The notes under the pieces were generated by a model that saw nothing but the letters and a program-made list of their open reading frames with translations, searched no databases and was not told the DNA's origin. 64,000 nucleotides of DNA, taken from the NCBI GenBank assembly GCA_903824785.1, contig CAIJYD010000115.1, forward strand, positions 1-64,000. Direction: 5' to 3'. The translations under genes were made by a program, and so were the position numbers. This stretch comes from an uncultured Bacteroidota bacterium (lineage in GTDB: Bacteria; Bacteroidota; Bacteroidia; Bacteroidales; VadinHA17). Positions 17,821-25,698 of the stretch are shown here, in pieces; position 1 is the first letter of the stretch; every line of letters starts with the position of its first letter.

Positions 17821-17843
17821 ATCAAATCAATTAATAATTTGAT
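17821..17843. repeat. Inverted repeat ATCAAAT-N9-ATTTGAT
   Basis: The two 7-base arms are perfectly complementary around a 9-base AT-only centre. The repeat sits midway between the divergent rho and sigma-factor genes and could be a protein-binding site. In such AT-rich DNA it could also be chance. Confidence 0.35.
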
Positions 17844-17991
17844 ATTCAGTATGAAAAATATTGTGCAAGTTACTACAAAACAAATATTATCCAAAAAAAA
17901 TGGACGAAAACGTTGTCTGATCATAAAATTTTCATTAAAATTGTATTTGATGACTTGATCGATGTCTGAAAATTGAAATTCTGGCCTGAAT

Positions 17992-18855
17992 ATGCGTCAG
18001 CTAAAGATAACAAAGCAGGTTACTAATCGTGATACTCCCTCATTAGATAAATATCTCCAGGAGATTGGGAAGGTAGAGCTTATTTCTCCCGACGAAGAGG
18101 TTATCCTGGCAAGGAGGATAAAATCGGGCGATACTGACGCTTTGAGAAAGCTGGTAAAAGCAAATCTTCGTTTTGTGGTTTCTGTAGCCAAACAATATCA
18201 GAATCAGGGAATTGGCTTGCCTGATCTGATCAATGAAGGTAACCTTGGCCTGATGAAGGCTGCTCAGCGTTTTGATGAGACCAGAGGGTTTAAATTTATC
18301 TCTTATGCCGTATGGTGGATCCGGCAGGCAATCCTTCAGGCTCTTGCGGAACAATCAAGAATAGTCAGGCTGCCGGTTAATAAGATTGGTTCAATAAACC
18401 GGATAAACAGAGCTTTCGCACGACTTGAGCAGACTTACGAGAGAGAACCCTCTTCACAGGAAATAGCTGATTCTTTGGAGATGATACCTGACGAGGTAAA
18501 AGAGGCGCTCAAAACTAACGGAAGGACTGTCAGCATGGATGCTCCGTTAAGTTCCGAAGAAGATAATAATATGTACGATGTTATCCAGAGCTCTGATACT
18601 CCAAGTCCTGATAAAAACCTTATAAATGAATCGCTTGCCTATGAAATTGACAGGGCACTTAATACTCTCTCTCCACGCGAATCAAAAGTTCTGAAATTGT
18701 ATTTCGGATTGGGTCTGAAGCATCCTTATACTCTTGAAGAGATAGGTGAGGAGTTAAGCCTTACCAGAGAGCGCGTAAGGCAGATAAAAGAAAAAGCAAT
18801 CAAAAGGATTCAGTTTACAACCCGCTGCAGAATTTTGAAAACATACCTCGGATAA
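17992..18855 (+). CDS. rpoD: Primary RNA polymerase sigma factor (sigma-70, Bacteroidota type)
   Basis: This 287-residue protein starts directly at region 1.2 ([22 protein letters not shown]) and lacks region 1.1, as is normal for the Bacteroidota primary sigma factor. Region 2 has [39 protein letters not shown] and the -10-contacting [13 protein letters not shown]. Region 3 follows, and region 4 ends with the helix-turn-helix [19 protein letters not shown]. It directs transcription from promoters of the TTG/TAnnTTTG class, many of which are visible in this window. It is followed 35 bases later by rpe. Confidence 0.94.
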   Translation: MRQLKITKQVTNRDTPSLDKYLQEIGKVELISPDEEVILARRIKSGDTDALRKLVKANLRFVVSVAKQYQNQGIGLPDLINEGNLGLMKAAQRFDETRGFKFISYAVWWIRQAILQALAEQSRIVRLPVNKIGSINRINRAFARLEQTYEREPSSQEIADSLEMIPDEVKEALKTNGRTVSMDAPLSSEEDNNMYDVIQSSDTPSPDKNLINESLAYEIDRALNTLSPRESKVLKLYFGLGLKHPYTLEEIGEELSLTRERVRQIKEKAIKRIQFTTRCRILKTYLG

Positions 18856-18866
18856 TAATTTGTTTC

Positions 18867-18874
18867 TATATTTG
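18867..18874 (+). promoter_or_regulatory. Possible -7 element in front of rpe
   Basis: TATATTTG at 18867-18874 matches TAnnTTTG perfectly and lies 16 bases before the rpe ATG, but no well-spaced TTG -33 element is seen. The sigma factor gene and rpe may therefore be only partly co-transcribed. Confidence 0.35.
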
Positions 18875-18890
18875 TCCAAAATAATTCTAA

Positions 18891-19544
18891 ATGGACCACC
18901 TGATCTCACCATCTCTTCTGGCAGCTGATTTTGCCAACCTCGGAAAGGATGTATTAATGGTAAACAGAAGCCAGGCTGACTGGATTCACCTCGATATTAT
19001 GGATGGCCTCTTTGTTCCGAATATCTCGTTTGGGTTTCCTGTTATTGAAGCTGTAAAGAAGATATCGGAAAAGCCGATGGACGTGCATCTGATGATTGTT
19101 GACCCCGACCGTTACCTGACCCGCTTTCGCGATGCCGGTGCAAATATCCTGACAGTTCAGTATGAAGCCTGTACTCACCTGCAGCGAACTGTTACCGAAA
19201 TCCGTAACCTTGGAATGAAAGCAGGGGTTGCTCTCAATCCTCATACTACTGTCTCTCTTTTAAAGAACATCCTTCCCTTCATCGACATGGTTCTTATTAT
19301 GACTGTCAATCCTGGTTATGGAGGCCAGTCATTTATTATGGAGAGTTATAATAAGATTGAAGAACTCCGTAAAATGATCGATACAGGCGGACATAATGTC
19401 TTGATTGAAGTGGATGGCGGGATTGATACAAAGAATGCTGCAAAACTTATCGGTTCAGGTGTTAATGTGCTTGTTGCAGGCAATTCTGTTTTCAGTTCTG
19501 ATGACCCACTCAACACAATTAAGAGGTTAAAGAACTTATCCTGA
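18891..19544 (+). CDS. rpe: Ribulose-phosphate 3-epimerase
   Basis: This 217-residue TIM-barrel enzyme interconverts ribulose 5-phosphate and xylulose 5-phosphate in the pentose phosphate pathway. Family signatures are complete: ISPSLLAADFANLG at the N-terminus, HLDIMDGLFVPNISFG with the metal-binding His and catalytic Asp, MDVHLMI, MTVNPGYGGQSF, and EVDGGIDTKNA with the second catalytic Asp. Length is standard. It lies downstream of the sigma factor gene in the same direction and ends before a hairpin at 19584. Confidence 0.97.
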   Translation: MDHLISPSLLAADFANLGKDVLMVNRSQADWIHLDIMDGLFVPNISFGFPVIEAVKKISEKPMDVHLMIVDPDRYLTRFRDAGANILTVQYEACTHLQRTVTEIRNLGMKAGVALNPHTTVSLLKNILPFIDMVLIMTVNPGYGGQSFIMESYNKIEELRKMIDTGGHNVLIEVDGGIDTKNAAKLIGSGVNVLVAGNSVFSSDDPLNTIKRLKNLS

Positions 19545-19583
19545 TCTCTCTCTTTCCAATTGATCTTTGCAGATTGCAATTTC

Positions 19584-19606
19584 TGAACGGCGATAAACTC
19601 CGTTCA
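19584..19606. terminator. Hairpin between convergent rpe and symporter genes
   Basis: TGAACGG at 19584-19590 pairs with CCGTTCA at 19600-19606 around a 9-base loop. The following sequence is AT-rich but has no long T-run, so it is a plausible but weak terminator for either convergent gene. Confidence 0.45.
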
Positions 19607-19618
19607 ATTATTTCAATT

Positions 19619-21187
19619 CTACCAGAAAAGAAAGTATAACAAACTGAGAATAACGACTATTCCCATCGAGAGCCATTTGAATGGCCGGTCGGTATTATGA
19701 AAGATATCAGCCGGTAATTCCCATTTTATTGTCTGCGGTTCGGGGCTCTTTTCCATCAGCGACATTATAATCATCTGGGTACATATAATAAGAAATGAAA
19801 CAGCCATATTATCAAGGAATGGCATCCCCGGAAAGAACTGCTTCAATAACAGCGGTACAGGAAGCGTAATTATTACTGCAACCCAGGCGGCACGGGCAGT
19901 AGTCTTTTTCCAGAAAATGCCCAGAATGAACATGGCAGTAATACCCGGACTTACCAGTCCAGTATATTCCTGAATAAATTGAAAAACCTGTTCAATACCG
20001 GATAACATTGAAGCAATCAAAGCTGCAATTGCAATCATTACCAGACTTGAGATACGGCCGGTTTTTACAAGATTCACTTCCGACATTAGTGGTTTAAAAT
20101 AGCTCTTGTAAATATCAATTGTAAAGATGGTTGAAGCACTGTTTATTATTGCAGCCAGCGATGATACAATGGCAGCAATTAAAGCAGCAAAAACAAATCC
20201 TTTTATTCCGGAAGGTACAAATCGGTTAAGTAACCAGGGATATGCCTCGTCAGGCCGGGTGATATCGGCTTTCAGCACGAAGGCTGCTATGCCGGGAAGG
20301 ACAACAAGTACGGGAATGATAAGCTTAAGGTAACCGGCAAAAACCATTCCCCGCTGTGCCTCTTTCAGGTTTTTTGCCCCTAAAGCTTTTTGGATGATAT
20401 ACTGATTGGCTCCGAAGTAATAAATGCCGGCAATCCAGATTCCTCCAAGCACTGATCTTATTCCGGGCATATACTTATAATTGGGATCGGATTTTTGTAG
20501 AATCATGTGAAATTTCTCAGGTGCTTTCTCCATAAGAACCGAGAAACCATTAACGACACCATGCCCGTCCGAAACGGCATTAAGTGCAAGATATGTCGTA
20601 GTAAGCCCTCCTGCAACCAGAAACAAAACCTGAATAACATCCGTATTTGCAATTGTCTTTAATCCTCCGCCGACGGTAAGCAATACTGAAAAAACAGCAA
20701 GTCCTGCAATGGCATAACCAAGCTTAATCCCGAAAATTGTGGTTAATGAAAGAGCTCCCAGATAGAGGATCGATGTTAGGTTTACAAATACAAAAAGAAA
20801 CAACCAGAAGATTGCCAGTACTGTTTTTATCCGCCGGTTGTATCTCACCTCAAGAAACTGAGGCATAGTGTATATTTTTTTCCGGATAAATACCGGAAGA
20901 AACCACCAGGCAACAATGATTAACATAATGGCAGCAAGCCATTCGTAAGTAGCAATTGCCAGACCCATTGCAAACCCTGACCCCGACATTCCTACAAACT
21001 GTTCAGCTGATATATTGGCTGCAATAACTGAACTTCCCACCAGAAACCAGGGAAGGGAATTGGAGGCAAAAAAATAACTGGCTGTATCTTTCTTTTTATT
21101 TACCCTGCGTGAGACGATAATCCCGACACCTGTCACGATTGCACAGTAGGTAATAAAAACTGCAATATCAGGAAGCGAGAACTTCAT
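19619..21187 (-). CDS. Sodium:solute symporter (SSS family)
   Basis: This 522-residue inner-membrane transporter has about 13-14 hydrophobic helices. The N-terminal helix is followed by the typical 'SYFFASNSLPWFLVGSSVIAANISAEQFVGMSGSGF' region (about residues 37-72), and the core contains VGGGLKTIANTDVIQ and AALIAAIVSSLAAIINSASTIFTIDIY, both hallmarks of SGLT-like members of the family. It couples Na+ entry to uptake of a solute, probably a sugar or polyol. Its ATG directly abuts the stop of the upstream UroD-like gene, so the two form one transcription unit. The substrate is unknown. Confidence 0.88.
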   Translation of the reverse strand: MKFSLPDIAVFITYCAIVTGVGIIVSRRVNKKKDTASYFFASNSLPWFLVGSSVIAANISAEQFVGMSGSGFAMGLAIATYEWLAAIMLIIVAWWFLPVFIRKKIYTMPQFLEVRYNRRIKTVLAIFWLFLFVFVNLTSILYLGALSLTTIFGIKLGYAIAGLAVFSVLLTVGGGLKTIANTDVIQVLFLVAGGLTTTYLALNAVSDGHGVVNGFSVLMEKAPEKFHMILQKSDPNYKYMPGIRSVLGGIWIAGIYYFGANQYIIQKALGAKNLKEAQRGMVFAGYLKLIIPVLVVLPGIAAFVLKADITRPDEAYPWLLNRFVPSGIKGFVFAALIAAIVSSLAAIINSASTIFTIDIYKSYFKPLMSEVNLVKTGRISSLVMIAIAALIASMLSGIEQVFQFIQEYTGLVSPGITAMFILGIFWKKTTARAAWVAVIITLPVPLLLKQFFPGMPFLDNMAVSFLIICTQMIIMSLMEKSPEPQTIKWELPADIFHNTDRPFKWLSMGIVVILSLLYFLFW

Positions 21188-22264
21188 TTAAGGAAGGGTG
21201 AATTTTTTCTCAAAGTCATTCACAGCTTCTGTTATCGCCATTAGGTTCTCCCATGGCACCTCCGGTTCAACCATATGTGTGGGACCAAGAACAATTCCTC
21301 CATTGGCTCCGCATTTTTCAAGACGTTCAAGTGTTACCTTTTTAACCTCCTCTTTAGTATCATAAGGAAGAAGCTGCTGTGTTCCCAGTGTTCCCCAGAA
21401 TGAAATCCGGTCGTGATACCGGTCGTATACTTCATTAAAATCCATACACTCGGGCTGAATCGGATTCAGAATCTCTACACCGGTCTCAATAAGCTTGTCG
21501 ATAAACGGCAGGATATACCCGCAGGAATGGTAAAAAATAAGGATGTCGGGATTGATCTCTTTTGCGGCGGTAATTACTTTTTTCAGGCGGGGCCTGAGCC
21601 ATTGTTCCCATAAACCAACATCGAGCATAATTGAGTTCTGTGTTCCTATATCGTCGCCAAGGGAAAGAATATCTATGCCGGCTGAGGCGTATGCCCGGGC
21701 TTTTTCACAGGCAAAATCAGTGATCTTATCCAGCAGGATGGTTGCCGTTTCACTCTCGGTCATCATATCTACCATTAGTTCTTCCATTGACCGCAGGTAC
21801 CATGAGGCTTCCCATACAGTCATCTGCATAGATCCAAATGAAGCCAGCCCTTTTCCGTGAAGTGCTGATACTTTATTCCGGAATTCCTCCAGTTTTGATT
21901 CATCAACAGAAGGGTAGGGGTAATTGGAAATCTCTTCAGGATCAGCGCCCCGAAGGGGGTGGTGCATTCTTGTCATGTGAAAAGCAAATTCCGATCCTTT
22001 TGAATGGCCGATGCCATACTCATCAAACAGTGTATCTTCAGGCAAAACCTCCCTTGTGAAGAGGTTCCTTCCAATGCTATAGTTTCTTTTGATGTCAAGT
22101 TCCAGTCTGCGGTGGCTCAGACCAAACCACTCTTCATAACCGGTATGTCCGAATCTTTTTTTAAATGATTCAATCTGTGATTCACAGAATACATAATCGA
22201 CATGTACTTTATTGAAACCCCTGCGGTGTAAACATCGCAATAAATCTTCCCGTGGTGTACTCAT
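21188..22264 (-). CDS. Uroporphyrinogen decarboxylase-like protein (UroD/MtaA superfamily)
   Basis: This 358-residue protein has the UroD-like TIM-barrel pattern: PYPSVDESKLEEF in the middle, a DDIGTQNSIMLDVGLWEQWLRP segment, and IFYHSCGYILPFIDKLIETG. The His-x-Cys of HSCG is the zinc-ligand pattern of corrinoid methyltransferases such as MtaA, whereas true HemE decarboxylases lack it. The haem-synthesis HemE signature is not recognisable at the N-terminus. No corrinoid-binding protein is encoded nearby. Its stop is adjacent to the start of a sodium symporter gene, which suggests that it acts on the imported solute. The exact reaction is unknown. Confidence 0.7.
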   Translation of the reverse strand: MSTPREDLLRCLHRRGFNKVHVDYVFCESQIESFKKRFGHTGYEEWFGLSHRRLELDIKRNYSIGRNLFTREVLPEDTLFDEYGIGHSKGSEFAFHMTRMHHPLRGADPEEISNYPYPSVDESKLEEFRNKVSALHGKGLASFGSMQMTVWEASWYLRSMEELMVDMMTESETATILLDKITDFACEKARAYASAGIDILSLGDDIGTQNSIMLDVGLWEQWLRPRLKKVITAAKEINPDILIFYHSCGYILPFIDKLIETGVEILNPIQPECMDFNEVYDRYHDRISFWGTLGTQQLLPYDTKEEVKKVTLERLEKCGANGGIVLGPTHMVEPEVPWENLMAITEAVNDFEKKFTLP

Positions 22265-22311
22265 AATGAATCCGATCTTGATTAGTCTGTTTCTAAGGTA
22301 ACTGAATTTCT

Positions 22312-23226
22312 TTAAGGTTTTGCTGCGGGCAGATTCTCATTGATATATTCCTCTCTCCCCTTTTTGTCATCCGGATGAAACCATTTTATCTGCTTGTCTT
22401 TGCTCCACCAGGTCATCTGGCGTTTAGCATACCTGCGGCTGTTCCTTTTTATGAGTTCAATGGCTTTGTCCCTTGAAATGTTACCGTCGAAATAATCAAA
22501 AAACTCTTTGTACCCAACACTGTTCAGAGCGTTAAGATGTTTGTATTGAAAAAGCAGCCGGGCTTCTTCCTCCAGACCTGCTTCAACCATTTTATCGACT
22601 CGTGAATTAATTCTGTCGTAAAGTTCATCCCTGGTTCTGTTGAGTCCTATTTTAATAATTTTAAAGTCCCTTTCCCTTTTTTGCTTCTTAAGAAAAGAGG
22701 AGTAGGGTCTGCCTGCAGAGTCGGAGATCTCCAGAGCCCTCATTATCCGTTTATGATTTTTAAGATCAACTTTTGCATAATGTTCAGGATCGAGAAGTTT
22801 CAGGGCAGCTCTCAAACCTTCAATTCCTTCGTTTTTGTGAAGCGAAATATATCTATCCCTTACCTCAGGATCAACATCCGGGATGTCATCAGTACCGTTA
22901 CAGACGGCATCCAAATACATGCCTGAACCGCCTGTCATTATAACGACCCTGTTGCTGCTGAAAAGCCTGGGAAGAAGATCGAGAACGTCACGTTCAAACA
23001 GACTTGAGCTATAGTATTCTTTAACAGACAGGAATCTGATGAAGTGATGTTCAATTGTATAAAGCTGATTTTCTGATGGAACCGCAGTTCCGATTTCCAT
23101 TTCTTTGAAGAACTGTCTCGAGTCGGCTGAAATGATTTCGCAGTTAAGCCTGATAGCTAAATCGATTGCAATATCAGTTTTGCCAACCCCTGTCGGACCA
23201 AGCAGAACTATAAGACTATTTTCCAT
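22312..23226 (-). CDS. miaA: tRNA dimethylallyltransferase
   Basis: This 304-residue enzyme transfers a dimethylallyl group to A37 of tRNAs reading UNN codons. The P-loop LLGPTGVGKTDIAIDLA is at the N-terminus, followed by ISADSRQFFKEMEIGTA (substrate-binding DSRQ), MTGGSGMYLDAVCNG, and the C-terminal RYAKRQMTWW tRNA-contact motif. Length is normal. It is preceded by 22 bases by the pRiA4b-ORF3-like gene, a conserved neighbour pair in Bacteroidota. Confidence 0.95.
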   Translation of the reverse strand: MENSLIVLLGPTGVGKTDIAIDLAIRLNCEIISADSRQFFKEMEIGTAVPSENQLYTIEHHFIRFLSVKEYYSSSLFERDVLDLLPRLFSSNRVVIMTGGSGMYLDAVCNGTDDIPDVDPEVRDRYISLHKNEGIEGLRAALKLLDPEHYAKVDLKNHKRIMRALEISDSAGRPYSSFLKKQKRERDFKIIKIGLNRTRDELYDRINSRVDKMVEAGLEEEARLLFQYKHLNALNSVGYKEFFDYFDGNISRDKAIELIKRNSRRYAKRQMTWWSKDKQIKWFHPDDKKGREEYINENLPAAKP

Positions 23227-23248
23227 TGGAATATTTTCCTGTGGAAGA

Positions 23249-23803
23249 CTATTCTTCGTCTTCGTTCAGGTTATCAATATTTTCGAAATCGGGAAGAGTC
23301 TCTTCATCATCACCATCCAGAAAAAGTTCATCAACTTCCGGTTCATCTTCATCCTCATCATCCGATACGATAATGTTATTGTAAAGCTTGCGTGCACTTC
23401 CTCCGAAAACCACCTGTTTAGGCGGTACCCCCTTTGAATTTGTACATGAAGGACATTCTCTGCCCTCTATCTCTTTCGATTCTCCTGTATATTCAACAAA
23501 AAGAGCTCTTTCATTAAAAAAGTCGAAAATATATAATAGCTTCTGGTTCTTGCGGAATATAATATCCTCAAGAACAGCAACTTCCATCGTTGAGGAACCT
23601 GTACCCATATCAAAAAGAGTAAATTCCTCCTCCTTTTCCCAATTGTCAGTTGCCATGAAAAAAGAGGCCATCTGGGATTTGTCAAACTCCAATTCATCCT
23701 GAATCAGGTTGTGAAAATCCAATAATGTATGTGTGTCAAGAAACTCAAATTCTCTGACAAATGACTCATCCTCATCTGATAACACTACAAATTTGTAAAC
23801 CAT
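23249..23803 (-). CDS. Plasmid pRiA4b ORF-3 / TnpR-passenger-like protein
   Basis: This 184-residue soluble protein has an N-terminal beta-rich domain (MVYKFVVLSDEDESFVREFEF) and LLYIFDFFNERALFVEYTGE, resembling the pRiA4b ORF-3 family (also named IS1096 element passenger TnpR-like). A CPSC pair near residue 127 could bind metal with a partner. The last 45 residues are strongly acidic (repeated Asp/Glu tracts). The molecular function is unknown, and despite the family name there is no mobile element here. It is the first gene of a unit with miaA. Confidence 0.7.
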   Translation of the reverse strand: MVYKFVVLSDEDESFVREFEFLDTHTLLDFHNLIQDELEFDKSQMASFFMATDNWEKEEEFTLFDMGTGSSTMEVAVLEDIIFRKNQKLLYIFDFFNERALFVEYTGESKEIEGRECPSCTNSKGVPPKQVVFGGSARKLYNNIIVSDDEDEDEPEVDELFLDGDDEETLPDFENIDNLNEDEE

Positions 23804-23859
23804 AATTTTTATTAATTCAGTGGGTGCAATATAATATTTTTTACTTTACAATATTCCGG

Positions 23860-24888
23860 CTAAATATTTTTTATAAGAAAATCTATTGTGTCAATTCCGT
23901 CCGAATAATCCCACAAATGAGGTGACTGTGCTTTGCCAAAAGGGATATTCTCTTTTCCTACAATACACTGAATATTCTCTTTTGACTGTTCTGCCTTATC
24001 TATTGCTTCGGAATGGGTTTTAAAATACTCATAATGGAGAACAGAAACGGGTGAAGATATTCTGCTGTCTTCCTTCATTAAAAGATAACCTGTGTCGTGA
24101 AACTTTTCTTTATTAACGATGAGAACAGCTTTATTAAAGTCATAGTTGTTGGCATATTTAATGTTGCCTGTTATTCCGGCAAAATGGTCCCAGTTTCTTG
24201 TCATGGTGGTAAAGTCATATCCTGCAGGAATATAAATTTTTGAAATATTTCTGCAGCCAAGTCCAAAATAGGAGAAGATATCATCTCCAAGGCCTTTCAG
24301 TTCAGAATCCGTTTCATCACCACTTAATATTGCGATACTGTTTCGGTTCTTCCTTATTATATTGGGATATTTACCAAAATAGTATTCAAAGTATCTTGAA
24401 CTGTTGTTACTGCCGGTAGCGATAATAACATCAAAATCCGAAAGTGGTCCTTCAGTAAATTTAATCATATCCCTGAATCCGGGATTTATGGAGCAGAGAA
24501 TATCGCCGATAGTGATAATTAAAACGGAATCTTTTGAACTGGTTTTTGCTATCAGGCTGTTCCCGCTGATCAGGACGGAAAGAAAATCGTGAAAGCCAAC
24601 AAGGGGTATATTTCCGGCCATGATAACACCTGCCCTGAAGGGATTTTTTTTCTCTTTTAATGCAGGGTAAGCATTAGTCCATTTAATGAGGTTTTCTTCC
24701 GTAAGTTCATTAGCAATTGCATTTAATGCCATTCTTGTATTTTCGGGAGTAAACCAAGGATTTTCTATTAACTGGTTGTCAATAATGGTGTTAAGATGTT
24801 CACTATAGCTGCCTGTATTTTCATTTATTGATTTTAGCAGGATATTCCCAAGGGCAGCAAATGATTTTATTCTTTCTTCAAGTTCCAT
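23860..24888 (-). CDS. LuxC-like acyl-CoA reductase
   Basis: This 342-residue protein resembles the LuxC acyl-CoA reductase family of the aldehyde-dehydrogenase fold. The middle has AGVIMAGNIPLVGFHDFLSVLISGN and IIATGSNNSSRYFEYYF. The catalytic cysteine is probably that of FGLGCRNISKIYIP. It would reduce an acyl-CoA or acyl-enzyme to an aldehyde with NADPH. The start at 24888 (MELEERIKSF) is preferred to the ATG at 25011, because the 41 extra residues do not look like the family and a perfect -7 element lies between the two starts. No luxD- or luxE-like partner gene is in the window, so the substrate is open. Confidence 0.75.
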   Translation of the reverse strand: MELEERIKSFAALGNILLKSINENTGSYSEHLNTIIDNQLIENPWFTPENTRMALNAIANELTEENLIKWTNAYPALKEKKNPFRAGVIMAGNIPLVGFHDFLSVLISGNSLIAKTSSKDSVLIITIGDILCSINPGFRDMIKFTEGPLSDFDVIIATGSNNSSRYFEYYFGKYPNIIRKNRNSIAILSGDETDSELKGLGDDIFSYFGLGCRNISKIYIPAGYDFTTMTRNWDHFAGITGNIKYANNYDFNKAVLIVNKEKFHDTGYLLMKEDSRISSPVSVLHYEYFKTHSEAIDKAEQSKENIQCIVGKENIPFGKAQSPHLWDYSDGIDTIDFLIKNI

Positions 24889-24909
24889 AATCTGCTTGTT
24901 TAAAGCATG

Positions 24910-24917
24910 CAAATTTA
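24910..24917 (-). promoter_or_regulatory. -7 element for the acyl-CoA reductase gene
   Basis: On the minus strand TAAATTTG (24910-24917) matches TAnnTTTG exactly, 21 bases upstream of the chosen start. The only TTG nearby has a short 14-base spacer, so the -33 element is poor. Confidence 0.4.
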
Positions 24918-25036
24918 CTGAATTTGAATTACAATAAATATTAAAAACTGACCCGCAGGAGTCAGTTTGGTTCAAAATAGTGCAGGGAAAAGCCGAAGCC
25001 TCTCCCTGCATCCATATTAAGCCCCTGTTTTGGGAA

Positions 25037-25489
25037 TTATCTTAAAGCAAACGTAATTGGTAACATATACCAGACATTTACCGGTTTTCCACCCTGCTTT
25101 CCCGGTGTAAAGGAAGGAAGTGTTTTAATGACTCTGAGTGCTTCAGCATCAAGCTCCGGATCTACTGAATTAATGATGCTGACCCTGTTGATTCCACCTT
25201 CTTTGGTTACACAAAAGCGTGCAATGACCCGGCCCTGGATATTATTTTTCTTTGCCAGTTCGGGATATTTTGTGTTAATTGCTATATATGCCAGAAGAGT
25301 ACTGTCTCCACCCGGAAACAGGGGCATCTCTTCGACTACTACATATGGCGTATCATCAGCTGTTTCTACTGTGGCCAATTTCTTCTTTGCCGCGCAGGAG
25401 TATACAGCAAATAGTAAAATAAGGATTGCCGGTAAGATCAAAAATAATTTCAGATTTACCGCGGACTGAGGATTGCTTTTAGTTTTCAT
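25037..25489 (-). CDS. TonB C-terminal-domain lipoprotein
   Basis: This 150-residue protein has a hydrophobic segment (about residues 13-30) ending in AVYSC, a lipobox-like cysteine, then a short linker and a TonB C-terminal domain filling residues 45-150 (VVVEEMPLFPGGD to YMLPITFALR). The C-terminal domain is about 70 percent identical by my count to that at the end of the M56 protein at 25699-27126. It has no proline-rich spacer long enough to cross the periplasm, so it is an unlikely classical energy transducer. Its promoter carries the same dyad as that of the blaI-like gene, so it is probably a target of that repressor. Confidence 0.8.
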   Translation of the reverse strand: MKTKSNPQSAVNLKLFLILPAILILLFAVYSCAAKKKLATVETADDTPYVVVEEMPLFPGGDSTLLAYIAINTKYPELAKKNNIQGRVIARFCVTKEGGINRVSIINSVDPELDAEALRVIKTLPSFTPGKQGGKPVNVWYMLPITFALR

Positions 25490-25543
25490 AATCGTTTTTA
25501 TTAGAGTTTATAAATCTTAAGAAGATCGATACCCTTACAAACT

Positions 25544-25582
25544 CAAAGATACAACGAAATAATTAGTTATACAACTAAAAAC
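25544..25582 (-). promoter_or_regulatory. Promoter with BlaI-type operator, TonB lipoprotein gene
   Basis: Read on the minus strand, TTG is followed after 20 bases by TATCTTTG (25544-25551), a perfect -7 element. The dyad TTAGTT-N4-AACTAA (25563-25578) overlaps the -33 element and spacer. The 32-base block 25551-25582 matches 27579-27610 at all but two positions. Confidence 0.8.
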
Positions 25583-25698
25583 TTAATTATATATAAAATA
25601 ATCATAAAAAAATGAATTTTATTTAATCTGATATTTGAGAAGCACTATTTGATTCTGAAAATCGGAGATCGGGAATGATAATGAAATTGAAGAAGGAT

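Larger units (their letters stand above)
17639..17991. other. Divergent intergenic region between rho and the sigma factor gene
   Basis: This AT-rich region of 353 bases holds the rho promoter (17729-17760) and a perfect 7-bp inverted repeat ATCAAAT/ATTTGAT at 17821-17827 and 17837-17843 with a 9-base spacer. No perfect TAnnTTTG facing the sigma gene was found. A one-mismatch version, TGTATTTG, lies at about 17942-17949 without a well-spaced -33 element. No coding region is evident. Confidence 0.5.

Noticed and set aside
23249-23803. Mobile element suggested by the 'TnpR passenger' family name
   Set aside because: There is no transposase or terminal repeat around it, and the gene sits in a stable pair with miaA.
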